Positions 17,342 to 26,432 of a stretch of 64,000 nt of DNA are shown here, piece by piece. The position numbers and the translations under genes were made by a program. The stretch lies in contig JAZRZL010000038.1 of NCBI GenBank assembly GCA_045601345.1, positions 24,082 through 88,081 on the forward strand, read 5' to 3'. Origin of the DNA: SVMC01 sp045601345. GTDB lineage: Bacteria > Bacillota > Clostridia > Oscillospirales > Oscillospiraceae. Position 1 is the stretch's first letter, and every line of letters starts with the position of its first letter. The notes beneath the pieces were generated by a model. The model did no database searches. It was not told the origin of the DNA and worked only from the letters and a program-made list of their open reading frames with translations.

Positions 17342-17552
17342 CCCCGCTGGGGAAGGTGCCGCCCGCAGGTGGCGGATGAGGTATGCTTCCTGAAATTCTA
17401 TGTTAGGAAGGTTTTCTGTTTTGGTAGTGCATCCAATGACCTCTTCCGTCTCGCTTCGCTCGCCAGCTTCCCCAGCGGGGAAGCCTTGGCTCTTACCGCC
17501 ATTGGGGGCGGTTCGTTTGTTCATAATTTGTTTACTCATTCAATTACCGTGT

Positions 17553-17940
17553 TATTTTTTTGCTTTCCTCTTGCCTTGTAGGTGTTACTATGATGTGTAA
17601 CAGCAAGCTAAACTCTAAAAGTCTCTTTTGGAGTCTAAGGCAGACTTTTAACACAATGAAAGATGGCAGTTCTAAAAACCCGAGTTTGCCACTTGCAAAA
17701 TTAATTTTTTTAATTTTTTTGGGTTTACGGAACTATTTCAAGAGGTTACTTTTTGTCAACTGGCAAACTCAGGAAAAATGGTGTGCAAGGTCTACCATGG
17801 GGCTTGCTAAGGGGATTATGCGTGTGATATAATAATTGTTAAAGAAATTAATGTGGTATTTTTTCACTCCCTACGGGATAACCGAAAACAATGCACACAC
17901 TCTATTCGGTTACAAATATCAGAAATGGAGGGATTTCCCG
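17553..17940. other. gdpP upstream region with inverted repeats
   Basis: About 390 bases without a convincing gene. Contains an inverted repeat TAAAAGTC...GACTTTTA (about 17617-17651), a longer imperfect pair GAGTTTGCCACTTG / CAACTGGCAAACTC (about 17682-17770), and in the gdpP leader TAACCGAA / TTCGGTTA (about 17879-17913). GGCAGTTCTAAAAAC at 17664 resembles the end of MITE copy C, so an old element fragment is possible. Confidence 0.5.
17804..17833 (+). promoter_or_regulatory. Probable promoter of the gdpP operon
   Basis: TTGCTA, 18-base spacer, TATAAT; about 107 bases before the GTG start. Confidence 0.55.
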
Positions 17941-19911
17941 GTGAAAAAGAAGCTAAGCCGTCTGCTTTGGCCAGATATGTTCCTATACTTTATCCTTTTC
18001 GCTGGGTTTGCTGTAGCTGCCGGTGTGCTGAGACAGTATGTGCTGGCACTGAGTTCTGGAATCGTGTGCTTGGGTGCCTATTTGATCTTCCGCATCAGCC
18101 GAAGCCGCCGGAAAAAGGCACTGGCAGAATATATTGATGCCGCTGTTGGCCATAACGCCATTGACAGTGCCGTTCCCTTCCCCGCTGTGCTGGTACAGCC
18201 TCAAAGTGGAGAGATTCTTTCAAGCAACCAGCTATTTTCCGCAATCACGCAGGATGCCAGAATTCATTATCTTTCCGAGCTTTTCCCAGATTTTACCACC
18301 GACTGGCTTCAAGAGGGAAAAACAGAAAATCCAATACCTGTCACGCGGAATAACTGCCGTTACCGTGTTGCAGGAAATCTGCTTCTGAGCGAAGACGAGG
18401 CCGGACAGGCTGTAGCCTCCCTGTATTTTATTGATGAGACACAGCTTCTGCTTCTTAAAGAGGAATATGCCGCCTCCCGTCCTGTGGTGTGCATTATTCT
18501 GATTGATAACTACGATGAGCTGACCAATAATCTGCCGGATTCCAGCATTTCCAGTCTGAATGCCGGACTGGATGCACGTATTAAGCACTGGGCAGACGGT
18601 GTTGGCGGTCTGCTGCGAAAGCTGGAGCGAAATCGCTATCTATTCTTACTGGAAGCCAGAAATCTTTCCGTCATTACCGACCAGAAATTCTCTATCCTTG
18701 AATCCATACGCTCCATTGTCAATCCTCGCGGCGTTCACGCCACCATCTCGCTTGGCATTGGATGCGATGGCGCGGATTTTGAAGAGGGCTACACCTTCGC
18801 CAATCTGGCCATTGAAATGTCTCTGGCACGCGGCGGCGATCAGGCTGTCCTGAAGGATCGCTACAATTTCTCCTTCTACGGTGGACGCAATGTGGAAACC
18901 GATCGGCGGACGAAGGTTAAAACCCGCGTTATGGCCAACTCCCTGTGTGAGCTGATTTCCCAATCCAGCCATATCTTTATTATGGGTCACAAAAACGCTG
19001 ACCTTGACTCTGTCGGTGCCGCCTGCGGTATTGCCTGTATCTGCCGAAAGCTAGGAAAAAAGGCTAGAATTGTCATTGATCGGGAGAAAAACGCCTCCGC
19101 GACCTTGTTAAAAAAGCTGGAGCAGCAGCCGGAATATCACAGTTGCCTGATTTCCGGGCAGGATGCCCTGCTGATGGCAGACCCGAAGAGCCTTTTAATT
19201 GTGGTGGATACCAACCGCCCGGGGCAGACCGAGTGCAAACCGCTTCTTGAATGCATCAGCCGCGTATGCATCATCGACCACCATCGCCGTGCCGCAGATT
19301 ATATTGAGAATGCTGTACTAAATCTCCACGATCCCTTTGCCTCCTCTGCTTCCGAGCTTGTAACTGAGCTTCTGAATTATGCAGTAGATGCCGCCGACCT
19401 TTTACCGGCGGAAGCACAGGCACTTTTGAGCGGCATTGTGCTTGATACCAAGAATTTTGGTATGCGCACCTCCAGCCGCACCTTTGAATCTGCCGCCTTC
19501 CTGCGCCGTCTGGGTGCAGATACCGTAGATGTTAAGCTGATTTTGCAAAATGATCTAGATTCCACCATCCAGCGTTACCATATCGTGCAGGAGGCGCAGG
19601 TCTACCGCGATAATATTGCCATTGCCGCGCTGGAGCATCCCACCTCCAGAATTATTGCCGCACAGGCAGCCGATGAGCTTCTGACCATTTCCGGCATTAC
19701 TACCTCCTTCGTCCTCTATCCCGATCCCAAGACGGAGCAGGTCATTGTTTCCGCACGAAGCTTCGGCAATACCAACGTGCAGGTTATTTTAGAGCCGCTC
19801 GGCGGCGGCGGCAATGCCGCTATCGCGGGTGCCCAGATTTCTGACCAGAGCATCAGCAGTGTGCTTACCGCACTGCTTCATTCCATAGACCAGTATTTTG
19901 AGGCCGTTTAA
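17941..19911 (+). CDS. gdpP: Cyclic-di-AMP phosphodiesterase, GdpP-type
   Basis: A 656-residue membrane phosphodiesterase close to the Bacillus GdpP length. Two N-terminal membrane helices (about residues 12-50), a PAS-like region, a degenerate GGDEF domain (no GGDEF motif; SLGIGCDGADFEEGY in its place), then the DHH/DHHA1 catalytic part: MGHKNADLDSVGAA, VVDTNRPG, IIDHHRRA and the C-terminal GGGGNAAIAGAQ. It hydrolyses c-di-AMP, which controls potassium/osmotic and wall homeostasis. GTG 17941 is chosen because GGAGGG lies 6-7 bases before it. First gene of a conserved gdpP-rplI-dnaB block. Confidence 0.93.
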   Translation: MKKKLSRLLWPDMFLYFILFAGFAVAAGVLRQYVLALSSGIVCLGAYLIFRISRSRRKKALAEYIDAAVGHNAIDSAVPFPAVLVQPQSGEILSSNQLFSAITQDARIHYLSELFPDFTTDWLQEGKTENPIPVTRNNCRYRVAGNLLLSEDEAGQAVASLYFIDETQLLLLKEEYAASRPVVCIILIDNYDELTNNLPDSSISSLNAGLDARIKHWADGVGGLLRKLERNRYLFLLEARNLSVITDQKFSILESIRSIVNPRGVHATISLGIGCDGADFEEGYTFANLAIEMSLARGGDQAVLKDRYNFSFYGGRNVETDRRTKVKTRVMANSLCELISQSSHIFIMGHKNADLDSVGAACGIACICRKLGKKARIVIDREKNASATLLKKLEQQPEYHSCLISGQDALLMADPKSLLIVVDTNRPGQTECKPLLECISRVCIIDHHRRAADYIENAVLNLHDPFASSASELVTELLNYAVDAADLLPAEAQALLSGIVLDTKNFGMRTSSRTFESAAFLRRLGADTVDVKLILQNDLDSTIQRYHIVQEAQVYRDNIAIAALEHPTSRIIAAQAADELLTISGITTSFVLYPDPKTEQVIVSARSFGNTNVQVILEPLGGGGNAAIAGAQISDQSISSVLTALLHSIDQYFEAV

Positions 19912-19941
19912 TGGCCGTAGCGCAGAAAGGAGTATGTTACT

Positions 19942-20388
19942 ATGAAGGTTATTCTCCAGCAGGACATCAAAGGAAAGGGCAAAAAGGGTCAGATGATTGA
20001 AATCTCTGATGGCTATGCCCGCAACTATCTGCTTCCCCGCAAGATGGCTGTGGAAGCCACTGCGGACAACGTCAATACGATGCGCATGACCGATAAAGCA
20101 CGCATTGACCGCGAAACCCGTGAACGCGCTGAAGCCATTGCCACCCGTGACCGCATGAAGGAAATTATCGTCCATTTGCAGGCCAAGGGCGGCGGTGCAG
20201 GCAAGCTTTTTGGCTCTGTCACAGCACAGGAAATTGCCGATGCCCTACAGGCACAGGAAAATATTGTACTGGATAAGCGTCGCATTATTATGGATGAATC
20301 CATTAAAAACGTTGGTCTCTACACCATCCGCTGCAAGCTGGGCTATGAGGTAATCGGCAGCTTCCGCCTGGATGTGAAGGAGCTGTAG
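19942..20388 (+). CDS. rplI: 50S ribosomal protein L9
   Basis: A 148-residue bL9. N-terminal MKVILQQDIKGKGKKGQ and DGYARNYLLPRKMA are the rRNA-binding signature; a long central helix and a C-terminal domain with GAGKLFGSVTAQEIADAL follow. 30 bases after gdpP, with AAAGGAG before ATG; same order as in Bacillus. Confidence 0.97.
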   Translation: MKVILQQDIKGKGKKGQMIEISDGYARNYLLPRKMAVEATADNVNTMRMTDKARIDRETRERAEAIATRDRMKEIIVHLQAKGGGAGKLFGSVTAQEIADALQAQENIVLDKRRIIMDESIKNVGLYTIRCKLGYEVIGSFRLDVKEL

Positions 20389-20426
20389 GCACAACCCCTA
20401 TACAAAAAAGACGGAGGTGAGCAAAA

Positions 20427-21764
20427 TTGGATGAGCTTCTGCATCGGCAAATGCCCCAATCTCTGGAGGCCGAACAGGCCGTGCTGGGTGCCATGCTGAT
20501 TGACAGCCGCTGCATTAATGATGTCATCGGCGTTTTGCAGCCGGATGAATTTTATCTTCCGCAAAACCGCGACATTTACGAAACGATATACTCCATGTTC
20601 AACTTTTCTCAGGCGGTAGACCCTGTGACCGTGCTGGACAAGATGAAGGAGCGCGGCATCTTTACGGAGAAGTCTACCTCCTACCTGATGCAGCTCATGG
20701 AGATTACGCCCACCGCCGCCAATGTTCGCCAGTATGTGCAGATCGTCAAGGACAAGGCGCTGCTCCGCGCTGTGGCTGAGGCCGCAACGGATATCAACGA
20801 ATCGGTATTTGATGGCGTTGGCACAGCACAGGACATTCTGGAGAACGCGGAAAAGAAAATTTTTGCCCTTCGTAAGGGAAACGTTGGCGATACACTGGAG
20901 CATATTGGCACAGTGCTTTTAAAGGTCTTTGACCGCCTCACTGAGCTTGCCGAAAGCGGCAATGCCTTTCCCGGTCTTCCTTCCGGCCTCATTGATCTTG
21001 ACCGAAAAATTAACGGTTTGAACAAATCAGACCTGATTTTGATTGCTGCCCGTCCCGGCATGGGCAAAACCTCTATCGCCCTGAACATTACCCTGAACGC
21101 CGCAAAAAAAAGCAAAAAAACAGTTGCTTTCTTCTCTCTGGAAATGTCCAGAGAGCAGTTGGGTATGCGTCTGATGTCCAATGAAAGCTTCGTAGATAAC
21201 CAGAAGCTGGTCACCGGCCAGCTCAGCGAGGACGAATGGGGCAAGCTGGGCATGGCTTCCTCCGCTCTGTCGCAAACCGATATTCGCGTAGATGACAACC
21301 CCACCATTACCGTGGCGGAAATCAACGCCAAATGCCGTAGGCTGGACAATCTGGGTTTGGTCATTATTGACTATCTCCAGCTCATGACCTCCTCCGGCGG
21401 CAAGCCCACGAGCGGGGAAAACCGTCAGCAGATCGTCTCTGACATCTCCCGCGCTCTGAAAATTATGGCCAAGGAGCTGAATGTTCCGGTCATCTGCCTG
21501 AGCCAGCTATCCCGTGCCAACGAATCGCGTCAGGATAAGCGACCCATGCTCTCTGACCTGCGTGAATCCGGTGCCATTGAGCAGGATGCTGATGTGGTCA
21601 TGTTCCTGTACCGTGATGATTATTATCACGAAAATTCTCCGGAAAAGAACGTGGCGGAGTGCATCGTTGCCAAAAACCGCCACGGCGAAACCGGCACCGT
21701 CAAGCTCCAATGGCTTCCGCAGTTTACCACCTTCACCAACCGGGAGTGGCAGCATGAAGAATGA
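20427..21764 (+). CDS. dnaB: Replicative DNA helicase DnaB
   Basis: A 445-residue hexameric helicase that unwinds DNA at the fork (called DnaC in Bacillus). N-terminal domain begins MPQSLEAEQAVLGAML. The RecA-like domain has Walker A ARPGMGKT (about residue 208), VAFFSLEMSREQL, Walker B LVIIDYLQLM, and DLRESGAIEQDADVV. TTG start at 20427, 6 bases after GGAGGTGA; the nearby ATG at 20431 is out of frame. The end overlaps the tilS start. Confidence 0.97.
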   Translation: MDELLHRQMPQSLEAEQAVLGAMLIDSRCINDVIGVLQPDEFYLPQNRDIYETIYSMFNFSQAVDPVTVLDKMKERGIFTEKSTSYLMQLMEITPTAANVRQYVQIVKDKALLRAVAEAATDINESVFDGVGTAQDILENAEKKIFALRKGNVGDTLEHIGTVLLKVFDRLTELAESGNAFPGLPSGLIDLDRKINGLNKSDLILIAARPGMGKTSIALNITLNAAKKSKKTVAFFSLEMSREQLGMRLMSNESFVDNQKLVTGQLSEDEWGKLGMASSALSQTDIRVDDNPTITVAEINAKCRRLDNLGLVIIDYLQLMTSSGGKPTSGENRQQIVSDISRALKIMAKELNVPVICLSQLSRANESRQDKRPMLSDLRESGAIEQDADVVMFLYRDDYYHENSPEKNVAECIVAKNRHGETGTVKLQWLPQFTTFTNREWQHEE

Positions 21765-23094
21765 TCCGTTCCTACAGGGGATTTTAGATACCGGCCTAAT
21801 TCCCCCCGGCACTACCGTTACCTGCGCCGTCTCGGGCGGTGCAGACTCCATGGCACTTCTCTGGGCGCTATGCTGTCTTCGGGAGTCTTTAAATCTCAAG
21901 CTGTTCTGCGCCCATTTTAACCACGGTCTGCGGAAAAACGCGGCGCAGGATGCCGTCTTTGTGCGCGATTTCTGCCAAACGCATGATATTCCTTTTATTT
22001 GTGAAGCTAAAAATGTCGCCGCGGAAGCCCTCCCCGGAGAAAGTCTGGAGTTGGCTGCACGGCGGCTTCGCTATGCCTTTCTGGATAAAACCGAGGGGCT
22101 TCTTGCCACCGCACACACCGCCGACGATAATCTGGAGACCCTGCTTCTGCGTCTGACACGCGGCACCTCCCTGCGCGGTATGGGCGGCATCCCGGAAAAG
22201 CATGGCCGCCTGATTCGCCCCATTTTATTTGCCACGCGCACACAAATTCTTGAATTCCTCTCCCGCGAGCAGATTTCCTACCGCGAGGATGAGAGTAACC
22301 AGACCGATTTCTGCCCCAGAAATCGGATGCGGCATCACGTGGTGCCGCTTTTGCGCACAGAAAATCCGCAGGTAAGCACACAGGCACTTACTCTTGCCAA
22401 AACGCTCCGGGAGGAGGATGCCTTCCTGTCCTCTCAGGCAGCCGAGCAATTGGAAGCTGCCAGAGTTCCCGGCGGCTATAGCTGCAAAAAGCTGATTGCC
22501 CTACCCCCGGTGCTCTATCGCCGCGCCCTGTTTTCAATTTTGCAGGATGCCGGTATTGAAGCTCCCGCGCAGTGCCATTTTCTGCTTTTGTCCAACTTAG
22601 TGCAATCGGCAAAGCCCTCGGCAAAGGCCAGCTTTCCCGGCAATGTGCTTCTGGAGCGGCGCTACGATCTGCTGTGTACAGGCGCGGATACCGCCCCCAT
22701 TCCTATAACACCAATACAAGTACCGGGAATTACGCGGATTCCCAGCTCTAAAAGCTACATTTTATGTACCTTAGAAAAAAAGAGTGAAAAAGTACAAAAT
22801 AACACTTTCACTTTTCAGCTCTCATGTGATATGATAGACATCGGCAGTTTCGTGGTTCGCTCCCGGCGGGAGGGAGATCTGCTGCACCTTCCCTCCGGCA
22901 GTCGCAGTCTCAAGCGCCTTTTCATTGACAGAAAAATACCGGCCTCCCTGCGCAGCCGTGTGCCAGTATTGGCAGATCAAAACGGTGTCATCGCTGTGGG
23001 TGGGCTGGGCGCAGATATCCAAAGACAGTGTGCGGACAGTGATGCCTACCTTTATATTCAGATAGAACAAGAGGATGATTTTCATGATGGATGA
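21754..23094 (+). CDS. tilS: tRNA(Ile)-lysidine synthase
   Basis: A 446-residue N-type ATP pyrophosphatase that turns C34 of the CAU tRNA-Ile into lysidine, switching it to AUA reading. PP-loop SGGADSM (about residues 26-32), HFNHGLR, TAHTADDNLETLLLRLTRG and IRPIL are typical; the C-terminal part corresponds to the TilS substrate-binding domains. ATG 21754 lies within the last codons of dnaB. The 3' end overlaps hpt, the same adjacency as in Bacillus. Confidence 0.94.
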   Translation: MKNDPFLQGILDTGLIPPGTTVTCAVSGGADSMALLWALCCLRESLNLKLFCAHFNHGLRKNAAQDAVFVRDFCQTHDIPFICEAKNVAAEALPGESLELAARRLRYAFLDKTEGLLATAHTADDNLETLLLRLTRGTSLRGMGGIPEKHGRLIRPILFATRTQILEFLSREQISYREDESNQTDFCPRNRMRHHVVPLLRTENPQVSTQALTLAKTLREEDAFLSSQAAEQLEAARVPGGYSCKKLIALPPVLYRRALFSILQDAGIEAPAQCHFLLLSNLVQSAKPSAKASFPGNVLLERRYDLLCTGADTAPIPITPIQVPGITRIPSSKSYILCTLEKKSEKVQNNTFTFQLSCDMIDIGSFVVRSRREGDLLHLPSGSRSLKRLFIDRKIPASLRSRVPVLADQNGVIAVGGLGADIQRQCADSDAYLYIQIEQEDDFHDG

Positions 23095-23623
23095 TATCGA
23101 TCGTATTCTTATATCCCAGCAGGAGCTGGAGCAAGGTGTTGCAAAGCTGGGCGCACAGATTGCGGCAGAATATGCCGACAAAAATCCTGTTTTTTTGGGT
23201 GTGCTTAAAGGCGTGGTTGTGTATTTCTCCGACATGATCCGTGCTACCCCAATTCCCTGTGAAATTGACTTTCTTGCCGTCAGCTCCTACCGCTCCGGCA
23301 CCAATGCGGGGAAGGCTGTCATGAAAAAGGATGTCTCTATAGATATTCGGGGTCGTCATGTGGTGATTCTGGAGGACATTCTGGACACCGGGAAAACACT
23401 GAAATTTGTCGTGGAGCATTTGCTGTCTATGGAACCAGCTTCCCTCAAAATCTGCACCTTGCTGGATAAGCCGGATCGCCGTGAGGTGGAGATTGAAGCT
23501 GACTATGTCGGCTTTACCATCCCCAATGAATTTGTTGTCGGTTATGGCCTGGACTTTGCCGAAAAATATCGCAATCTTCCCTTTGTCGGTGTCCTGAAGC
23601 CCGAAATTTACGAAAAAGCTTAG
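23084..23623 (+). CDS. hpt: Hypoxanthine phosphoribosyltransferase
   Basis: A 179-residue purine-salvage enzyme converting hypoxanthine/guanine and PRPP to IMP/GMP. PRPP motif VVILEDILDTGKTL (about residues 94-107), N-terminal LGVLKGVVVYFSDM, and C-terminal FVVGYGLDFAEKYRNLP. Start at ATG 23084 is preferred because AGAGGA lies 8 bases before it; ATG 23075 overlaps that site. Overlaps tilS by 11 bases. Confidence 0.95.
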   Translation: MMDDIDRILISQQELEQGVAKLGAQIAAEYADKNPVFLGVLKGVVVYFSDMIRATPIPCEIDFLAVSSYRSGTNAGKAVMKKDVSIDIRGRHVVILEDILDTGKTLKFVVEHLLSMEPASLKICTLLDKPDRREVEIEADYVGFTIPNEFVVGYGLDFAEKYRNLPFVGVLKPEIYEKA

Positions 23624-23633
23624 GAGGTTCTCC

Positions 23634-25520
23634 TTGAAGAAGAAACCAAAATTTGCGGCATTGATTCTATATGCCCTGTTCATTCTGGTTGGTGTTCTGC
23701 TTATCAGCTCCTTTGCCAAGCAGCCTGACACAGCGGAGATTCCTTATTCTCAGGTTGTCGAGCTGTTTGAAAACGAGCAGGTCAAATCCTTTGTAATCAA
23801 AGATGATGTAATCACCATGGAGCTGAACACGCCCTACATGGAGCAGGAGCAGGTCTACTCCCCCATGGTGGATTTCACGCTCTTCTATTCCGATCTCAAC
23901 GATCTGGTGCGGGAGCAGAAGGAAAAGGGCATCGTTGAAAGCTACGATTATCCCCCTTACACCCAGCCCTCCATTTTTTCCACCCTGCTGCCCTATATCA
24001 TTGTCGGGCTGATCTTCCTTCTTTTGTGGTTCTTCCTGATGAACCGTGCCAACGGCGGGCCAAATGCTATGAAGTTTACGCGTTCTGGTGCCCGTCCGGC
24101 AAGCGATAAGGATAAGGTCACATTCCTTGATGTGGCCGGTGCAGAGGAAGAAAAGGCAGAGCTGGCAGAAATTGTAGATTTCCTGCGCGACCCGGAAAAA
24201 TATACCAAAATGGGTGCCAAAATTCCCAAGGGCATTCTGCTGGTGGGTCCTCCGGGAACCGGCAAAACTCTGATTGCCAAGGCTGTCGCAGGTGAGGCGG
24301 GGGTACAGTTCCTGTCCATCTCCGGCTCTGAATTTGTAGAGCTGTATGTCGGTGTCGGTGCCAGCCGTGTCAGAGACCTGTTTGAGCAGGCCAAGAAAAT
24401 GGCACCCTCCATTGTGTTCATTGATGAAATTGATGCCGTTGGCCGCAGAAGAGGCGCAGGCCTCGGCGGCGGTCATGACGAAAGAGAGCAGACCCTCAAT
24501 CAGCTCCTTGTAGAAATGGATGGCTTCGGCAAAAATACCGGTGTCATTGTCATGGCAGCCACCAACCGCAAGGATATCCTTGACCCAGCACTGCTTCGCC
24601 CCGGCAGATTTGACCGTCAAATCTATATCGGTGTTCCCGATTCCCGCGGCAGAGAGGCCATTTTGAAGGTACACGCCAAGGATAAGCCGCTGGCAGAGGA
24701 TGTCGATTTAGGTGTCATTGCCAGAGCCACCACCGGCTTTACCGGTGCAGACCTTGCCAATTTGCTCAACGAATCTGCCCTTCTCTCCGCACGGCGCAAT
24801 CAGCGCTTCATCACCATGCCGGATCTGGAAGAGGCCATCATGAAGGTCATTGCAGGACCGGAAAAGCGCTCCCGCGTCATTACGCCCCGCGAGAAAAAGC
24901 TCACTGCCGTCCATGAGGCCGGTCATGCTGTTGCCATCTACCATCTGCCCACCTGTGACCCGGTGCATCAGATCACGATTATCCCCCGCGGCAGCGCAGG
25001 CGGCATGACGATCTCCCTGCCCGATCACGACCAGAGCTATAACACCCGGACGGAAATGTTTGAAGACATTGTTGCCGGTCTGGGCGGCAGAGTGGCTGAG
25101 CAACTCCGACTGGGCGATATCTCCACCGGTGCCTCCAGCGATATTTCCCATGCCACCGCCATTGCCCGGGATATGGTTGCCCGTTATGGCATGAGTGAGC
25201 TGGTCGGCACGGTAGACTACAGCAACAGCAGCGAAATATTTGTCGGGCGCGATTATGAAAAGACCAAATCCTACTCTGAGCGTACCGCCGGGGATATTGA
25301 TGAAGAGGTTAAGCGTATCGTGAACGAGGCCTACGCCAAGTGTACCGCCATCCTCACCGAGCACGGCGACCAGCTTGACCGCGTGACCAGCTTCCTTCTG
25401 GAGCATGAGACCATGAGCCAGAAGCAGTTCCTTGCCTGCATGGAAAACCGGGAAATTCCCACGGATGACAACAGCTCCCTGTTTGACAGCTTTGTTGAAA
25501 ATAAGAACGAATCATTCTGA
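23634..25520 (+). CDS. ftsH: ATP-dependent zinc metalloprotease FtsH
   Basis: A 628-residue membrane AAA protease. Two membrane helices (about residues 6-24 and 112-134) flank an extracytoplasmic domain; then Walker A GPPGTGKT, Walker B IVFIDEIDAVG, the second region of homology ATNRKDILDPALLRPGRFDR, and zinc site HEAGH (about 425). Degrades misfolded membrane proteins and regulators. TTG start at 23634, 6 bases after AGGAGG; the hpt stop overlaps that AGGAGG. Last gene of the block that begins with gdpP. Confidence 0.97.
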   Translation: MKKKPKFAALILYALFILVGVLLISSFAKQPDTAEIPYSQVVELFENEQVKSFVIKDDVITMELNTPYMEQEQVYSPMVDFTLFYSDLNDLVREQKEKGIVESYDYPPYTQPSIFSTLLPYIIVGLIFLLLWFFLMNRANGGPNAMKFTRSGARPASDKDKVTFLDVAGAEEEKAELAEIVDFLRDPEKYTKMGAKIPKGILLVGPPGTGKTLIAKAVAGEAGVQFLSISGSEFVELYVGVGASRVRDLFEQAKKMAPSIVFIDEIDAVGRRRGAGLGGGHDEREQTLNQLLVEMDGFGKNTGVIVMAATNRKDILDPALLRPGRFDRQIYIGVPDSRGREAILKVHAKDKPLAEDVDLGVIARATTGFTGADLANLLNESALLSARRNQRFITMPDLEEAIMKVIAGPEKRSRVITPREKKLTAVHEAGHAVAIYHLPTCDPVHQITIIPRGSAGGMTISLPDHDQSYNTRTEMFEDIVAGLGGRVAEQLRLGDISTGASSDISHATAIARDMVARYGMSELVGTVDYSNSSEIFVGRDYEKTKSYSERTAGDIDEEVKRIVNEAYAKCTAILTEHGDQLDRVTSFLLEHETMSQKQFLACMENREIPTDDNSSLFDSFVENKNESF

Positions 25521-25603
25521 CGCAGCTGCTTAGTGAAGGATGTTTTTTGAATATGGATTTTGTACGGCAAAATCCGATACTCGTTTTTTTGGAGGAGAAT
25601 TTA

Positions 25604-26194
25604 ATGGGATATCCAAATAGTTGTCTGGAGAACAGTGAACGCTATCAGATTCTGCGACCGTATCTCAACGTGAATGAGCAGGTTCTTTGGTCGGGAAATC
25701 CCTGTACGACGAGAAAGAACAAAACCAATGTTTTCTTTCTTGTTTTTATGATTTTTTGGACAGGATTTTCCGTTTTCTGGACGGTTACGGCAACCTTTGC
25801 CGGAGGGGCTTTCGGACTGTTCGGCATCCCGTTCCTCGTGATTGGCTTCTTTACGCTGTATCAGTTTATTATCGCCCCGAAAAAGAAGATCCCCCGCACG
25901 GTTTACGCCGTGACCAATACCCGGGCGATCCTTCTGATCCCGTCAAAAAATGGGTATGATATGACCTCCTATTTGTTTCATTCGATGCAAGGTGTCAACC
26001 TCTCTGATATGAAGGAGGATAGCGGCTCAATCGTCTTTCCTGGCAGATATAGCGTTTTCAACGAATACGGATACCGAAATCCCACGATAGGAAACATTCA
26101 TTCTGTTGCAATCCCAACGGATCGCTTCCTTCTGATTGACGGCGTGAACAAGGTTTACCGTCTGATTATGGATCAGATTGAAGCACAGAAATAA
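25604..26194 (+). CDS. Membrane protein with PH-like domain
   Basis: A 196-residue protein with a soluble N-terminus (LRPYLNVNEQVLWSGNP), two hydrophobic helices (about residues 47-70 and 75-93), and a soluble C-terminal half beginning with YAVTNTRAILL. The 'EQVLWSGNP... TNTRAILL' arrangement is that of bacterial PH-like (bPH) membrane proteins of unknown function. ATG 25604 follows GGAGGA; an in-frame ATG at 25547 is less likely. Stands alone between ftsH and a terminator; may be transcribed with ftsH. Confidence 0.65.
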   Translation: MGYPNSCLENSERYQILRPYLNVNEQVLWSGNPCTTRKNKTNVFFLVFMIFWTGFSVFWTVTATFAGGAFGLFGIPFLVIGFFTLYQFIIAPKKKIPRTVYAVTNTRAILLIPSKNGYDMTSYLFHSMQGVNLSDMKEDSGSIVFPGRYSVFNEYGYRNPTIGNIHSVAIPTDRFLLIDGVNKVYRLIMDQIEAQK

Positions 26195-26271
26195 GAATTT
26201 GAACGAGCCTATGAACCATTTTATCTCAAAAGGATAACCACGACAAATTTCAGTTTGTCTGGCAAAGAATT

Positions 26272-26306
26272 ACCCGCCGAATAGGATATCCTCCTTTTCG
26301 GCGGGT
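26272..26306 (+). terminator. Terminator before ymdB
   Basis: ACCCGCCGAA / TTCGGCGGGT stem with a 15-base loop and a moderately T-rich tail. Confidence 0.65.
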
Positions 26307-26364
26307 TCTCTTGTGCAAAAATATCCCTATGAGACTGTATTTCCCGGCGGCTGCGTTTTTTCTC

Positions 26365-26393
26365 TTGCTCCATGGAAGAACGCATAGTATAAT
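26365..26393 (+). promoter_or_regulatory. Promoter of the ymdB-yhaO-yhaN-like operon
   Basis: TTGCTC, 17-base spacer, perfect TATAAT, 40 bases before the ymdB start. Confidence 0.65.
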
Positions 26394-26432
26394 AAAGATA
26401 AAGAAAAAATGATGCTGAAAGGAGTTTTGCTC

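Larger units (their letters stand above)
15776..17551. repeat. 323-bp inverted-repeat element, copy 1, interrupted by an IS
   Basis: Outer ends CACGGTAATTGAATGAGT and ACTCATTCAATTACCGTG are perfect 18-bp inverted repeats, extending imperfectly to about 33 bp. The left 124 bases (to 15899) and right 199 bases (from 17353) correspond in order to the uninterrupted copy at 63337-63660; removing the IS and one 11-bp duplication leaves 323 bases versus 324. No convincing gene; short frames in it are chance translations. Confidence 0.88.

Noticed and set aside
17560..17832. 90-codon frame upstream of gdpP
   Set aside because: Runs through inverted repeats and the gdpP promoter; composition and start context do not support a gene.
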